A stretch of 13,699 bases of DNA from JBKHHU01 sp046539045 (GTDB taxonomy: Bacteria; Planctomycetota; Phycisphaerae; SM23-33). The stretch spans positions 1-13,699 of the forward strand of contig JBKHHU010000086.1 of NCBI GenBank assembly GCA_046539045.1, in the 5' to 3' direction. The translations under genes and the position numbers were made by a program. Numbering within the stretch: the stretch's first letter is position 1; every line of letters begins with the position of its first letter. The notes below the pieces were generated by a model. That model worked only from the letters and a program-made list of their open reading frames with translations. It was not told the origin of the DNA and ran no database searches. Shown here in pieces: positions 1 through 7,832 of the stretch.

Positions 1-1244
1 CGGCGGCGGACGACGCGGTAGCTGTCGCCGTCGACCAGCACCTCCGCAGCCCGGGGCCGGGAGTTGTACTGGCTGCTCATCACCATCCCGTAGGCACCGG
101 AACTGAACACCGCCAGCAGGTCACCGCGTTCCATCGGCGGGAGCATGCGGTCTTTTCCGAGCAGGTCCGCTGTTTCGCACACACCGCCGACGACATCCAC
201 TTTCTGGGCGCCCGGAGCCTGGTAATCCATCCGCATCGTCGGGGCCGGCTCGCCTTCCGGCAGTTCTGCGGCGTACATGAAATGCTCGGACTGGTACAGC
301 GCCGGACGCAGCAGGTCGGTAATCGCCGCGTCGACCATCAGGAATCGCTTCTCCCCGCCCTGCTTGGTGTATTCCACCTTTGTCAGCAGGATGCCCGCGT
401 TGCAGGCGATCGACCGGCCGGGCTCGAGGATCAGCTTCAGCCCCTTGCCCTGCACCACGGGGATGATCTCTTCGGCATAGTCAGCCGCGGCGGGGCTGGC
501 ACCTTCCTCGTAATCGGCAGCGTAGCCACCGCCAATGTCCAGCGTGTTGATCTCCAGCCCCTTGGCGCGAAGCGTGTCGATCAAATCCAGCGTCTTCTTG
601 ATCGCCGCGACGTACGGCTCGGCCGAGTAGATGGGCGAACCGATGTGCAGGTCGATCCCGTCCAGGCTGACGTATTCGTCCCGGCCGTACGTGTCGTAAA
701 ACTTCTCCGCACGGTCGATGTCCACACCGAATTTGGTTTCCTTCTTCCCGGTGGTGGTGTAGGCGTGGGTCTTCGGGTCGAAGACATCCGGGTTGATCCG
801 CAGGGCTGCGTGCGTCTTCTTGCCCATCTCTCGGGCAATGCGGGAGATGTTCTCGAACTCCTGCTCGCTCTCGACATTGAAGCAGCCAATCCCCGCATCA
901 ATCGCCAGGCGGATCTCGTCGTCGGTTTTCGCAACACCGGCGAAGACGACCTTGCTCATGTCCGCCCCGGCAAGCTGAGCACGCAGGACCTCTCCACCGC
1001 TGACGACATCGAACCCGCTGCCGTGTTCTGCCAGCAACTTCAGAATGCTCAGATTCGAGAGGCACTTGATGCTGAAGCAGATTAAACCGTCAGCCGGCGC
1101 GAAGGCCTCTGCCGTCTTGCGGTAGTGCTCCAGAAGCGTCTTCTGAGAGTAGATCCAGATCGGCGTGCCCACCTGCTCGGCAATCTTCTCAACCGGCACG
1201 TCCTCACAGTACAGCTTCTGATTCTTGTAACTGAAATAATCCAT
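1..1244 (-). CDS. lysA: Diaminopimelate decarboxylase, C-terminus cut by window edge
   Basis: This enzyme catalyses the last step of lysine synthesis, the PLP-dependent decarboxylation of meso-diaminopimelate in the cytoplasm. I read the frame from the sequence. It starts MDYFSYKNQKLYCEDVPVEK and stays open to base 1, giving 414 codons. The expected fold-III decarboxylase landmarks appear in order: the PLP lysine in FSIKCLSN (K60), the HIGSPI strand, the glycine-rich DIGGGYAADY phosphate-binding loop, EPGRSI, the CETADLL segment that corresponds to the family's CESGD substrate motif, and GAYGMVMSSQYNSRPRAAEV near the end. Family members are about 415-425 residues, so only around ten residues should be missing. 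The ATG at 1244-1242 follows AGAGGAAAT, a good ribosome-binding site. A promoter (TTGAAA, 17 bases, TACACT) lies 36-64 bases upstream, so lysA can be transcribed apart from the glycerate kinase gene. T instead of S in the CESGD-like motif is a small deviation. Confidence 0.95.
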   Translation of the reverse strand, partial: MDYFSYKNQKLYCEDVPVEKIAEQVGTPIWIYSQKTLLEHYRKTAEAFAPADGLICFSIKCLSNLSILKLLAEHGSGFDVVSGGEVLRAQLAGADMSKVVFAGVAKTDDEIRLAIDAGIGCFNVESEQEFENISRIAREMGKKTHAALRINPDVFDPKTHAYTTTGKKETKFGVDIDRAEKFYDTYGRDEYVSLDGIDLHIGSPIYSAEPYVAAIKKTLDLIDTLRAKGLEINTLDIGGGYAADYEEGASPAAADYAEEIIPVVQGKGLKLILEPGRSIACNAGILLTKVEYTKQGGEKRFLMVDAAITDLLRPALYQSEHFMYAAELPEGEPAPTMRMDYQAPGAQKVDVVGGVCETADLLGKDRMLPPMERGDLLAVFSSGAYGMVMSSQYNSRPRAAEVLVDGDSYRVVRR

Positions 1245-1279
1245 TCTTATTTCCTCTGTCGTGGGAAAAGCGAGCGACC

Positions 1280-1308
1280 AGTGTAGAACCGGTGGGAATG
1301 AATTTCAA
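1280..1308 (-). promoter_or_regulatory. Sigma70-type promoter of lysA
   Basis: On the minus strand TTGAAA (1308-1303, 5/6 match to the -35 consensus) and TACACT (1285-1280, 4/6 match to -10) are separated by exactly 17 bases. The predicted start is near 1273, which leaves a leader of about 29 bases carrying AGAGGAAAT before the lysA ATG. The metG promoter has the same -10 hexamer. The rest of the 1245-1451 gap shows no other clear element. Confidence 0.55.
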
Positions 1309-1451
1309 CGCCCCGTCCCATGACGGACCGTCCGGCAAAGGGATCTGGCCACGAACTGCGCGAACAACGCGAACGTCACGCCGGCTGTGGAGGCACTCTG
1401 GACTCAGCAGTGAAGTTGTTCTCTCTGTGCGTCTCGGCGCCTCTGGGGCGA

Positions 1452-2648
1452 TCACAAGCTGCTGGTGACAGCCGCGGCGCGGGCTTTCAGCAGCTCGGCC
1501 GGGTCGGCCATCGCGTGTTCAACGGGCGTTTCCTCGTTGACCAACGGCCGGATTTCATGGAACAGTTCTGCGGGGGCGTCGTCGGTTGCCTGTCCCGGGA
1601 TGCAGACGGTGCGGATATTCTGCCCGGCGGCGAGTTTTGCCACGCCGACCGTGGCTTTGCCGAAACGACTCGACGCGTCCAGCAGACCCTCACCGGTCAG
1701 CACAAGATCCGCCCCGTGAAGCCGTCGCGGCAGGTGCACTGCCTCGGAAATGATGTCCAGCCCGCCCTCGAGCCTGGCCCCGGCGAAGGCGACCAGCCCC
1801 GCACCAAGCCCGCCGGCAGCACCGGCCCCGGGCAGCGTTTCGATTTCCACGCCCAGTTGTTCGCGGATGATTCCGGCGTAATGTTTGAGCCCTTCCTCCA
1901 GTTGCTTGACGCCCTCCGGCGTGGCGCCCTTCTGCGGCCCGTACACCGCTGCGGCCCCTTCCAGCCCGGTGAGCGGATTGCGGACATCGCAGGCGACACG
2001 AATTCGCACGCCCTCCAGCCGCGGGTCCAGGTCGCTGGTGTCGATCCGGGCGATATCTTTGAGCCCGCCGCCGGCCAGGCCGCAGACGAGCAGTTCACCG
2101 TCTGCGTCCAGAAAAGTTACGCCCAGCGCCTGGGCGGCCCCGGCCCCGCCGTCGCACGTGGCCGATCCACCGAGACCGAGGATGATCTCCCGCGCCCCTG
2201 CCTCGATCGCTGCCAGGATCAGCTGCCCCGTTCCGAACGTCGTGGTCCGAAGCGGATCGCGCAGGTCCGGCTTGACCAGCGCGAGCCCCGAAGCTGCCGC
2301 CATTTCGATCACGGCTACGTCACCGGCAGAATCGCTTTCGCCTTCGCTCCGCGTCTCCGCAGCCAGCAGGCCCAACTGCCCGGGGAGGCCCGGATCCTCG
2401 TCCCCGCCCAGCATGCCGAACCGCGCCCGCATCGGGTTGCCCAGCGGGCCGTAGACGTCGGTCGCCTGGAACGCACCGCCGGTCGCTGCTACCAACGCCG
2501 CGACTGTCCCCTCCCCACCGTCGGCGAGCGGACACAGGTCCACTTCCGCATCCGGCAGCACAGTCAGCACGCCCTCGGCCAAGGCCTTGGCAACTTCCGG
2601 AGCCGAGAGCGACTCCTTGAACGAATCGGGTGCGATCACGATTTTCAT
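1452..2648 (-). CDS. Glycerate 2-kinase (GlxK/GarK family)
   Basis: It phosphorylates D-glycerate with ATP to 2-phosphoglycerate, feeding glyoxylate or glycerate carbon into lower glycolysis. The 398-residue protein shows the family landmarks: MKIVIAPDSFKESLSA at the start, PLADGGEGT (40-48), the EMAAASGLALV segment (115-125), GLGGSATCDGGAGAAQALG (158-176), LPGAGAAGGLGAGL (272-285) and LVLTGEGLLDASSRFGKA (315-332). The usual TGEGRLD reads TGEGLLD here. Residues about 81-110 form a low-complexity acidic loop between ARFGML and VAVIEMAAASGL, where relatives normally have only a few residues. I chose the ATG at 2648, not the in-frame start at 2732, because the protein then begins at the conserved MKIVIAPDSFK and AGAGGGAAT lies at ribosome-binding distance. 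It is the last gene of the phosphoesterase-htrA-kinase operon, 17 bases behind htrA. I leave the symbol empty because glxK and garK cannot be told apart here. Confidence 0.93.
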   Translation of the reverse strand: MKIVIAPDSFKESLSAPEVAKALAEGVLTVLPDAEVDLCPLADGGEGTVAALVAATGGAFQATDVYGPLGNPMRARFGMLGGDEDPGLPGQLGLLAAETRSEGESDSAGDVAVIEMAAASGLALVKPDLRDPLRTTTFGTGQLILAAIEAGAREIILGLGGSATCDGGAGAAQALGVTFLDADGELLVCGLAGGGLKDIARIDTSDLDPRLEGVRIRVACDVRNPLTGLEGAAAVYGPQKGATPEGVKQLEEGLKHYAGIIREQLGVEIETLPGAGAAGGLGAGLVAFAGARLEGGLDIISEAVHLPRRLHGADLVLTGEGLLDASSRFGKATVGVAKLAAGQNIRTVCIPGQATDDAPAELFHEIRPLVNEETPVEHAMADPAELLKARAAAVTSSL

Positions 2649-2665
2649 CTGAGATTCCCTCTGCT

Positions 2666-4057
2666 CTACCGGCCCTGAGGCGAAGCTTCTGTGGTGGTCA
2701 GCGGTTTCCGGGCGGCGGGCAACTGGATCCACGTGGCGATGTTGCCGCGAACCACGCCGACCCTCAGCACGTCCCCGCCGGTGACATTCTCCAGAATCAT
2801 GCCCAAATCATCGGCGTTATTCACGTAAAAACGCCCCACCTGGAAAATCACATCCTTCTTCCGCAGCCCGATTCGCGATGCAGGCGAGCCGGGCGCGACG
2901 CCCACAACCACCAGCCCGCGCGCCACCGGAAGGCGGTAGTCACGGGCGACCTGCCTGGTCACTTCCTTCACCGTCAGGCCGAACCACTTCCTCGCCAACT
3001 GCGAGCCGTCGGGCTTCGGCATCGGCTTGATGGTCACCGCCGCCTTATGTTGCTTGCCGTCCCGCAGAATATCGAACGAAAGCGGCTTGCCCGGTTCTGC
3101 GTCCATCATCTCGCAGACATAGTCAGCCATGCCGTCCACCCCCGTGCCGTCGATGGCCCGGATGATGTCGCCCGGCCGGAGTTTCCCAGCCGCGGGCGAG
3201 GCGTTCTTCACCTTGGTGACCACGAGCGTGGGCTTGCTGCTGCCGGCGGCGCGTTTCTGCTCGACGGTGGCTCCGAACATCACGCGGTTGACGTGCTCGA
3301 AGTCCAGAAGGCTCCGCAGTTGGGCGACCAGCTCGTCGACGGGGATGGCGAAGCCGATATTCTGAGCGTCGGCCCGGATGGCGGTGGTGATACCGATCAA
3401 CTCTCCCTTGATGTTCAGCAGCGGCCCGCCACTGTTGCCCGGGTTGATCGACGCATCGGTCTGGATCAGCCCGGTCATCTTGATTCCGCCGGGGAAATCG
3501 AGCGATCTGCCTGTGGCGCTGACAATCCCGCGGCTGACCGTGTTGGAATAGCCCAACGGGTTGCCGACGGCGATCACCGTCTCGCCGACGAGAATGTCGT
3601 CACTGCGCCCCAGATTGAAATGGGGCAGCGGCTTGCCGTTCTCCGGCTCGATCTTCACCACCGCCAGGTCGTGCGCCGGATCGGCAGAGATGACTTCCCC
3701 GCTGAACCTCCGGTCGTCCGAGAGAGTCACGGTGATCTTCCGCGCCCGCCGGACGACATGGGCGTTGGTAATCACATATCCGCTGGGGTGGATAATGAAC
3801 CCGCTGCCGAGACTCTGCACCGGTACGCGGCGGCGGAACGGGCTCGGGAACACCGCGTCGAACGGGTCATCGCCCATCGGCCCACGGGTAGCAACCACCT
3901 TTTCGGTCGATATATTCACCACAGCCGGCTTGGCTTTGCGATAGGCCCGCACCACCGGCGTCACTCGCGGATCGCTGTCCGGGATCTCGGCCCGCGCCGA
4001 GCCCGTCAGCATCGGAACCACCAAAGCGATTACGCTGAGCACCTGCTTGCGATTCAT
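2666..4057 (-). CDS. HtrA/DegP-like trypsin-fold serine protease with two PDZ domains
   Basis: This is an envelope quality-control protease, or protease-chaperone, acting outside the cytoplasmic membrane. The 463-residue protein starts with a signal peptide (hydrophobic core VLSVIALVVPML, probable cleavage after ARA at residue 23). The complete catalytic triad is visible: H100 in YVITNAHVV, D130 in AHDLAVVKI and S209 in NPGNSGGPLL. Two PDZ domains follow, at about 262-350 (LRPGDIIRAIDG) and 370-455 (GVAPGSPASRIGLRKKDVI). No transmembrane anchor other than the signal is seen. The in-frame ATG ten codons upstream adds only a short cysteine- and arginine-containing stretch. I preferred 4057 because the signal peptide then begins with MNRK and AGAGGGG lies just upstream. 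It sits 16 bases behind the phosphoesterase and 17 bases ahead of the glycerate kinase. Which Deg paralogue it matches cannot be decided. Confidence 0.93.
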   Translation of the reverse strand: MNRKQVLSVIALVVPMLTGSARAEIPDSDPRVTPVVRAYRKAKPAVVNISTEKVVATRGPMGDDPFDAVFPSPFRRRVPVQSLGSGFIIHPSGYVITNAHVVRRARKITVTLSDDRRFSGEVISADPAHDLAVVKIEPENGKPLPHFNLGRSDDILVGETVIAVGNPLGYSNTVSRGIVSATGRSLDFPGGIKMTGLIQTDASINPGNSGGPLLNIKGELIGITTAIRADAQNIGFAIPVDELVAQLRSLLDFEHVNRVMFGATVEQKRAAGSSKPTLVVTKVKNASPAAGKLRPGDIIRAIDGTGVDGMADYVCEMMDAEPGKPLSFDILRDGKQHKAAVTIKPMPKPDGSQLARKWFGLTVKEVTRQVARDYRLPVARGLVVVGVAPGSPASRIGLRKKDVIFQVGRFYVNNADDLGMILENVTGGDVLRVGVVRGNIATWIQLPAARKPLTTTEASPQGR

Positions 4058-4073
4058 CCTGCAACCCCTCTTT

Positions 4074-4946
4074 CTACAAGTCCACAATCCTCAGTTTCTT
4101 CTTCACGTATGTGCTGCCGACATTCTCCACTCTCAGATGCCCCAGTTCAGCGGCTTCGGCCATGTGCGAGTGCCCGCAGAACACGTGGGTAACCTTGGGG
4201 CATTCCTGTAGCACCTTACCGAATCTCGGGGAACCGAGAAACGCCTGGGCGAAGGCAAACCGCGGGTGCCGGACGCTCGGCATGAGTTCCACAAACGGAA
4301 CGTGATGCATAAACGCGACGATCCGGTCAACCCGCGGAGCCAATTCGCCCAACTGTCTTCGCAGCTTTCGCGTCAGCATTTCCACGAACTCGACATCGTC
4401 CATATTCAGCGACACGTGCACCCCGTCCATCCATCGAGCGCCCAGTCTCATATGCTGTTCGGTCAGGTCCTCGGCGTGACGCTTCAGCAGTTCCGGATGG
4501 CTTTTAAGATAAGCTACCGCCCCCGGTGCGGTCTTGACCCGGTAAAAATCCACCGGCAGACCGAGGGAGGTGTCGCGAAAGCTGTAGTCATACCAGCCGA
4601 CCGAACCGACCAGCCCGGTGTTCCCCATCGCCACCGGCTCATGATCCAGCACCGAGAACCCATGCTCGGCCGCCAGTTCGGGCAGAACCGCCTCATATCG
4701 TTCCAGGGATGTTTCCCCCTGACGGCACCAAAGGCCGTGATTGCCGGGCACCAGCAGCCGCCGGCCCGGAAACTCAGCGAACAAATCCAGTGCATCGGCA
4801 AACGGGCCGAGTTCCGCACCGGCGGTGTCGCCGACGAGTACCAGCGCATCTCCCCCGGTACGGACCACCTTCTGCGCCAGTTCTTCCGCCGGCCGGCGGG
4901 AACGCGCGATATCGTAATGGAGATCGGCTGTGATAAGAATGCGCAT
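4074..4946 (-). CDS. Calcineurin-like metallophosphoesterase
   Basis: This is a predicted cytoplasmic di-metal phosphoesterase of 290 residues. The substrate cannot be read from the sequence. The five metal-binding blocks are present in order: ADLH (D8, H10), LVGDTAG (D40), PGNHGLW (N69, H70), MHHVPF (H214/H215) and CGHSH (258-261). The middle third, about 110-200, is a family-specific cap with many charged and aromatic residues. I chose the ATG at 4946, not the one at 5090, because the metallophosphoesterase core begins exactly at MRILITADLHYD and the upstream frame encodes an arginine-rich stretch unlike a domain. There is no Shine-Dalgarno sequence before this ATG, but a perfect TATAAT lies 7 bases upstream, which suggests a leaderless message. 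It is the first gene of the operon with htrA and glycerate kinase, and divergent from the APH-fold kinase. Confidence 0.88.
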   Translation of the reverse strand: MRILITADLHYDIARSRRPAEELAQKVVRTGGDALVLVGDTAGAELGPFADALDLFAEFPGRRLLVPGNHGLWCRQGETSLERYEAVLPELAAEHGFSVLDHEPVAMGNTGLVGSVGWYDYSFRDTSLGLPVDFYRVKTAPGAVAYLKSHPELLKRHAEDLTEQHMRLGARWMDGVHVSLNMDDVEFVEMLTRKLRRQLGELAPRVDRIVAFMHHVPFVELMPSVRHPRFAFAQAFLGSPRFGKVLQECPKVTHVFCGHSHMAEAAELGHLRVENVGSTYVKKKLRIVDL

Positions 4947-4953
4947 GATGCGG

Positions 4954-4982
4954 ATTATAGCGTTGCGGCTGCTACGACGAAA
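4954..4982 (-). promoter_or_regulatory. Promoter giving a leaderless metallophosphoesterase mRNA
   Basis: A consensus -10 box TATAAT occupies 4959-4954 on the minus strand, only 7 bases before the ATG at 4946. A sigma70 start 6-8 bases after the -10 box would fall on or next to the A of the start codon. The -35 position (about 4982-4977, TTTCGT) matches the consensus poorly. No ribosome-binding site precedes the ATG, which fits leaderless translation. Confidence 0.5.
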
Positions 4983-5125
4983 GCAGACTCCCTGCCGGAA
5001 CCGCAGCAGCACGTCTCCCGCCTTCGTCGCAGAGCGTGCGATTCGACGAATCTCCGGGCAGAGCGGTCGGGTTGTCACATCATCGCCCAATAAAGCGACT
5101 GGTTGAGCGAATCCGCATTTGGGGT

Positions 5126-5153
5126 TTTACATCGCCCGTAAAGAGAGTAAGAT
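5126..5153 (+). promoter_or_regulatory. Promoter of the APH-fold kinase
   Basis: TTTACA (5126-5131, 5/6 to TTGACA) and TAAGAT (5148-5153) are separated by 16 bases. Transcription would begin near 5160, just before the first possible ATG at 5166 and about 48 bases before the second at 5208. It is divergent from the metallophosphoesterase promoter at 4954-4982. The bases between the two promoters show no further clear site. Confidence 0.5.
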
Positions 5154-5165
5154 TCGAAGGCTGCG

Positions 5166-6245
5166 ATGGTTGGCGAATCGGGCGACTGTCAGCAGAGAAA
5201 GCATTTCATGGGCAAAACGCGAGAAACATTCGATAAAGCAGAACTGTCGACCTGCCTGAGTCACTATGACATCGGGATCATCCGGTCGATCAAGGAGTTC
5301 CCGCGCGGCTCGAGCCGCTCGCCCAAGGTGCTGATCGAATCCGACCGGGGGAGGTTCCTGTTTAAGCGCCGAGCCCGGGGAAAAGACGACCTGAGCAAGG
5401 TTGCCTTCACCCACCAGATCCAGCTCTCGCTGGCTGCCCAGAACTTCCCGCTGCCTCACCTTATCGGGACGCGGCCGGACAATAACTCGGTGCTCATCAT
5501 AGAAGACCGCATCTACGAGATGTTCGAGTACATCCATGGCGGCGGGTATGATGGTTCTCTGCAGTCCACCTATAACAGCGGCAAGATACTCGCGTTGTAT
5601 CACAAACTGCTGACAGACTTCAGAAGCGACTATCAGCCGCCCACCGGCAGCTATCACAATGCCGAGGCCATCCACAACGCGATCCGGACAACCGTGCGTT
5701 CGCTACCCATGGACGTCAGGCCGCCCACTGATGTGCTGACCGGCACGGTACAAGGGCTCGAAGATGCCTACCGCCACTGCTCCGAGCGGGTCGAGCAACT
5801 CGGGCTCAACGAATGGGAAATGCAGATCGTCCACGGTGACTGGCACCCGGGGAACATGCTGTTCCAGGAGCGCAGTGTCGTAGCCGTAATCGATTACGAC
5901 GCCGCGCGTCTGCAGCAACCGGTGATTGATTACGCCAACGGGGCTTTGCAGTTCTCCATCATCGGGGGGAGCGAAGATCCCGCCAAGTGGCCGGACTATC
6001 TGGATGAAAGCCGATTCAAGAGGTTCATACGGGGCTATGACTCGGTCAAGGTCATCAGCGTCGCGGAACTGAAAGCTGTACCATATCTTATGTGCGAGGC
6101 GATGATTGCCGAAGCCGTGCTCCCGATCGCCGCGACCGGTAGCTTCGGCCGGATCGAAGGTTTCCCGTTCCTGGACATGGTCTGCCGGAAAGTGAACTGG
6201 ATCCTGAACAATCTTGACGAACTCTACGGCGTGCTGGAAGACTGA
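5166..6245 (+). CDS. APH-fold (aminoglycoside phosphotransferase/homoserine kinase-like) kinase
   Basis: This is a predicted ATP-dependent kinase of a small hydroxylated metabolite, in the APH/choline kinase/HSK2 superfamily. The 359-residue frame has an N-lobe with a candidate ATP lysine in GRFLFKRRARG (about residues 60-70), a hinge region LIIEDRIYEMFEYI, the catalytic loop HGDWHPGN (H223 to N230, with D225 as likely base and N230 as metal ligand) and the DFG-equivalent IDYD (242-245). The substrate is not evident, and nothing suggests antibiotic resistance. The ATG at 5166 has GAAGG five bases upstream, but a promoter would start transcription almost on top of it. The ATG at 5208 (MGKTRETF) has a weaker AGAGAAAG and may be the true start. 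It is transcribed alone, and its end overlaps the end of the convergent nth gene by 22 bases. Confidence 0.88.
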   Translation: MVGESGDCQQRKHFMGKTRETFDKAELSTCLSHYDIGIIRSIKEFPRGSSRSPKVLIESDRGRFLFKRRARGKDDLSKVAFTHQIQLSLAAQNFPLPHLIGTRPDNNSVLIIEDRIYEMFEYIHGGGYDGSLQSTYNSGKILALYHKLLTDFRSDYQPPTGSYHNAEAIHNAIRTTVRSLPMDVRPPTDVLTGTVQGLEDAYRHCSERVEQLGLNEWEMQIVHGDWHPGNMLFQERSVVAVIDYDAARLQQPVIDYANGALQFSIIGGSEDPAKWPDYLDESRFKRFIRGYDSVKVISVAELKAVPYLMCEAMIAEAVLPIAATGSFGRIEGFPFLDMVCRKVNWILNNLDELYGVLED

Positions 6246-6923
6246 GCATCTCCCGCCGGACGCCGCTGCCCCTCCGGGCACAGATCCAACAAAACACACT
6301 GCTTGCAGCGAGGCTTCCGCGCTTTGCATATCTGCCTCCCATGGGAGATCAGCAGCACATGCAACGCGTAGCGATCCTCGGGGCGAATTCGTGGAGTCAG
6401 GACATTGCTGGCCCTGCCGACGGGGACATCCGGTTCGAGCAGCTCCATCCTGCGACAGATCCGGTAAATGTGGGTGTCGACCGGGAATACGTCCATCCCG
6501 AAAGAGAACAGCAGCACGCACCAAGCAGTCTTCGGGCCTACGCCATGAAAATCCAGCAGATAGGTAGGCGTCGGCCTCGGGCTGCTCTTCCAGAAACTGC
6601 AAATCAATCCTGCCGCGTTCCTTGCGGATCTGCCTCAAGATGCTACGGATCCGCGGGGCCTTCTGTTGCGACAGCCCCGAGACCTCGATACAGGAAGCGA
6701 TCTCAGCCGCGGTAGCATCGGCCACCTCGTCCCAACTGCCGAAGCGGCTCTGGAGATTCCGGAAACCGGCGCTGCTGTTGCCCCGTGTGGTATTCTGAGA
6801 GAGAATCGTGCGGAGGAGGACATCGACCGCGGGCCCCCACCGCGTCAGTTCCTGCCGGCCGTGCTCGACTTCAAGCCGCCGCCGAATCTCCCCGAAGGTC
6901 TCCTGCAAATGTCTGTTGGACAT
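6224..6923 (-). pseudogene. nth: Endonuclease III-like DNA glycosylase, frameshifted by a 4-base tandem duplication
   Basis: This would be a HhH-GPD base-excision repair enzyme that removes oxidised pyrimidines and nicks abasic sites. It reads in two frames: MSNRHLQETF to about EADAY in the first, then LLDFHGVGPK to the stop in the second. Deleting one copy of the duplicated TAGG at 6561-6568 (CCTA on the coding strand) restores one continuous frame of 231 residues reading EADAYLLDFHGVGPKTA. In the repaired frame every key element is present: the hairpin-helix-hairpin with the catalytic lysine (GVGPKTA, K130), the catalytic aspartate (FPVDTH, D148) and the 4Fe-4S ligands C198, C205, C208 and C214 with spacing 6-2-5 as in Nth. 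As it stands the first frame loses all catalytic residues. The start lies 4 bases after the hydrolase stop with no strong ribosome-binding site, suggesting coupled translation. The lesion may be a real mutation or an assembly error. Confidence 0.85.
6561..6568. repeat. TAGG tandem duplication disrupting nth
   Basis: TAGGTAGG is two exact copies of a tetramer inside nth, just before the helix-hairpin-helix codons. One copy removed puts GCC TAT CTG CTG GAT (A Y L L D) in frame with both flanks. This pattern is typical of slipped-strand duplication. Confidence 0.85.
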
Positions 6924-6927
6924 CGAG

Positions 6928-7824
6928 TTACCAGCCGTTGGTCCGCCAATCGTCCTGGGAGTCGAACCCGCCGGTCGGCCATTCGTCCCCACGCTTTTCC
7001 TTGCGTGAATTGGGTTTCAGCGGGATGGGCAATCCCCGCTCCACGCGCTCCACGAGCTGCGAGTCCCAGTACTTCGCCCTGATGAGAGGCGCGACGTATC
7101 TTGTTATATAGGCGCTGGTTCCAGCAGTAAAATGGCCGCCAAAATGTCCGAACTGCGACATGTCATCCTGCCAGGCTATCTGGTAGAGATCCTCGTGTGC
7201 TTTGGCTTGCATCGTGTCAGTCGGATCATCAAAGCCGATTCGGCCGGCCGAGCTTTTGTGCTTGCCGTCGATTGTCCCGGCCACTGACGTTCCCGCCCCG
7301 AGCATCACCCAGTCCCTTTCACTGTAGAAATTGACAATCCCTTGGGCGGTGTGATCCTGCGCTTCGCTCAGCGAGTAGCCGGGCGAAATCGCCGCGGCGA
7401 GCAATACGATGCCATCGACTTCCTGACCGCGAGGAAGCGCCTCTGCCACCCACAGAGCCATGCCCCCGCCGCCGGAGTTGCCGACCAGATACACGGGCTT
7501 TCCCGGATGGGCCCGACGATAGTTGACGATTCGCTTGGCTATCTTCTCCGCCTCGTCACGATTGCGCTGCGTAGATCGAAGGCTGTAAACCGGCCCCAGG
7601 ATGCTCGTCCAGTCCACGATCTCGATGGCATGGTCCACCCCGCCGCGGTCGAGCCCGTCGGCGATCTGCCTGTTGATCCAGCTCCGTCCTTCGATGCCGG
7701 TCAGCACCAGCACCAACCCGCTGTCAAGACGCTCTTCGTCGACGTATGGATGATAGGCGCAGCCGGTCAGCAGAAGGAACAATCCCAGCACGGGAACCGC
7801 AATCGATGTTGTTTTTGCTTTCAT
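6928..7824 (-). CDS. Alpha/beta-hydrolase lipoprotein
   Basis: This is a predicted membrane-anchored serine hydrolase; the substrate is unknown. The 298-residue precursor has a lipoprotein signal peptide, MKAKTTSIAVPVLGLFLLLTGC, whose lipobox LLTGC puts the lipidated cysteine at residue 22. The hydrolase core has a strand ending in the nucleophile elbow LVGNSGGGG (S117), a probable acid in YSERDWVM (D171) and a candidate catalytic histidine in the GHFGGH segment (H228 or H231). The last 45 residues are charged and then glycine- and tryptophan-rich, without a recognisable domain. The ATG at 7824 is the only start giving an intact signal peptide. No Shine-Dalgarno sequence precedes it, but TATAAT lies 8 bases upstream, so the message is probably leaderless. 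Its stop is 4 bases before the nth ATG, making a two-gene operon. It could be an esterase or lipase-like enzyme. Confidence 0.85.
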   Translation of the reverse strand: MKAKTTSIAVPVLGLFLLLTGCAYHPYVDEERLDSGLVLVLTGIEGRSWINRQIADGLDRGGVDHAIEIVDWTSILGPVYSLRSTQRNRDEAEKIAKRIVNYRRAHPGKPVYLVGNSGGGGMALWVAEALPRGQEVDGIVLLAAAISPGYSLSEAQDHTAQGIVNFYSERDWVMLGAGTSVAGTIDGKHKSSAGRIGFDDPTDTMQAKAHEDLYQIAWQDDMSQFGHFGGHFTAGTSAYITRYVAPLIRAKYWDSQLVERVERGLPIPLKPNSRKEKRGDEWPTGGFDSQDDWRTNGW

Positions 7825-7832
7825 AGGACTCG

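Noticed and set aside
282..1085. Long plus-strand frame opposite lysA
   Set aside because: It is the shadow of lysA in GC-rich DNA; the minus-strand frame carries all the catalytic motifs.
1204..1455. An 83-codon minus-strand frame whose GTG overlaps the glycerate kinase stop
   Set aside because: It overlaps the lysA start, contains the lysA promoter, has no recognisable protein features and no convincing ribosome-binding site.
2630..4192. Long plus-strand frames opposite htrA and the glycerate kinase gene
   Set aside because: They are histidine- and arginine-rich shadows. The protease triad and kinase motifs are on the minus strand.
5703..6923. A long minus-strand open frame joining the nth N-terminus to about 285 codons antisense to the APH-fold kinase
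   Set aside because: It is the first-frame read-through of the frameshifted nth gene. The C-terminal part is antisense to a well-supported gene and resembles nothing.
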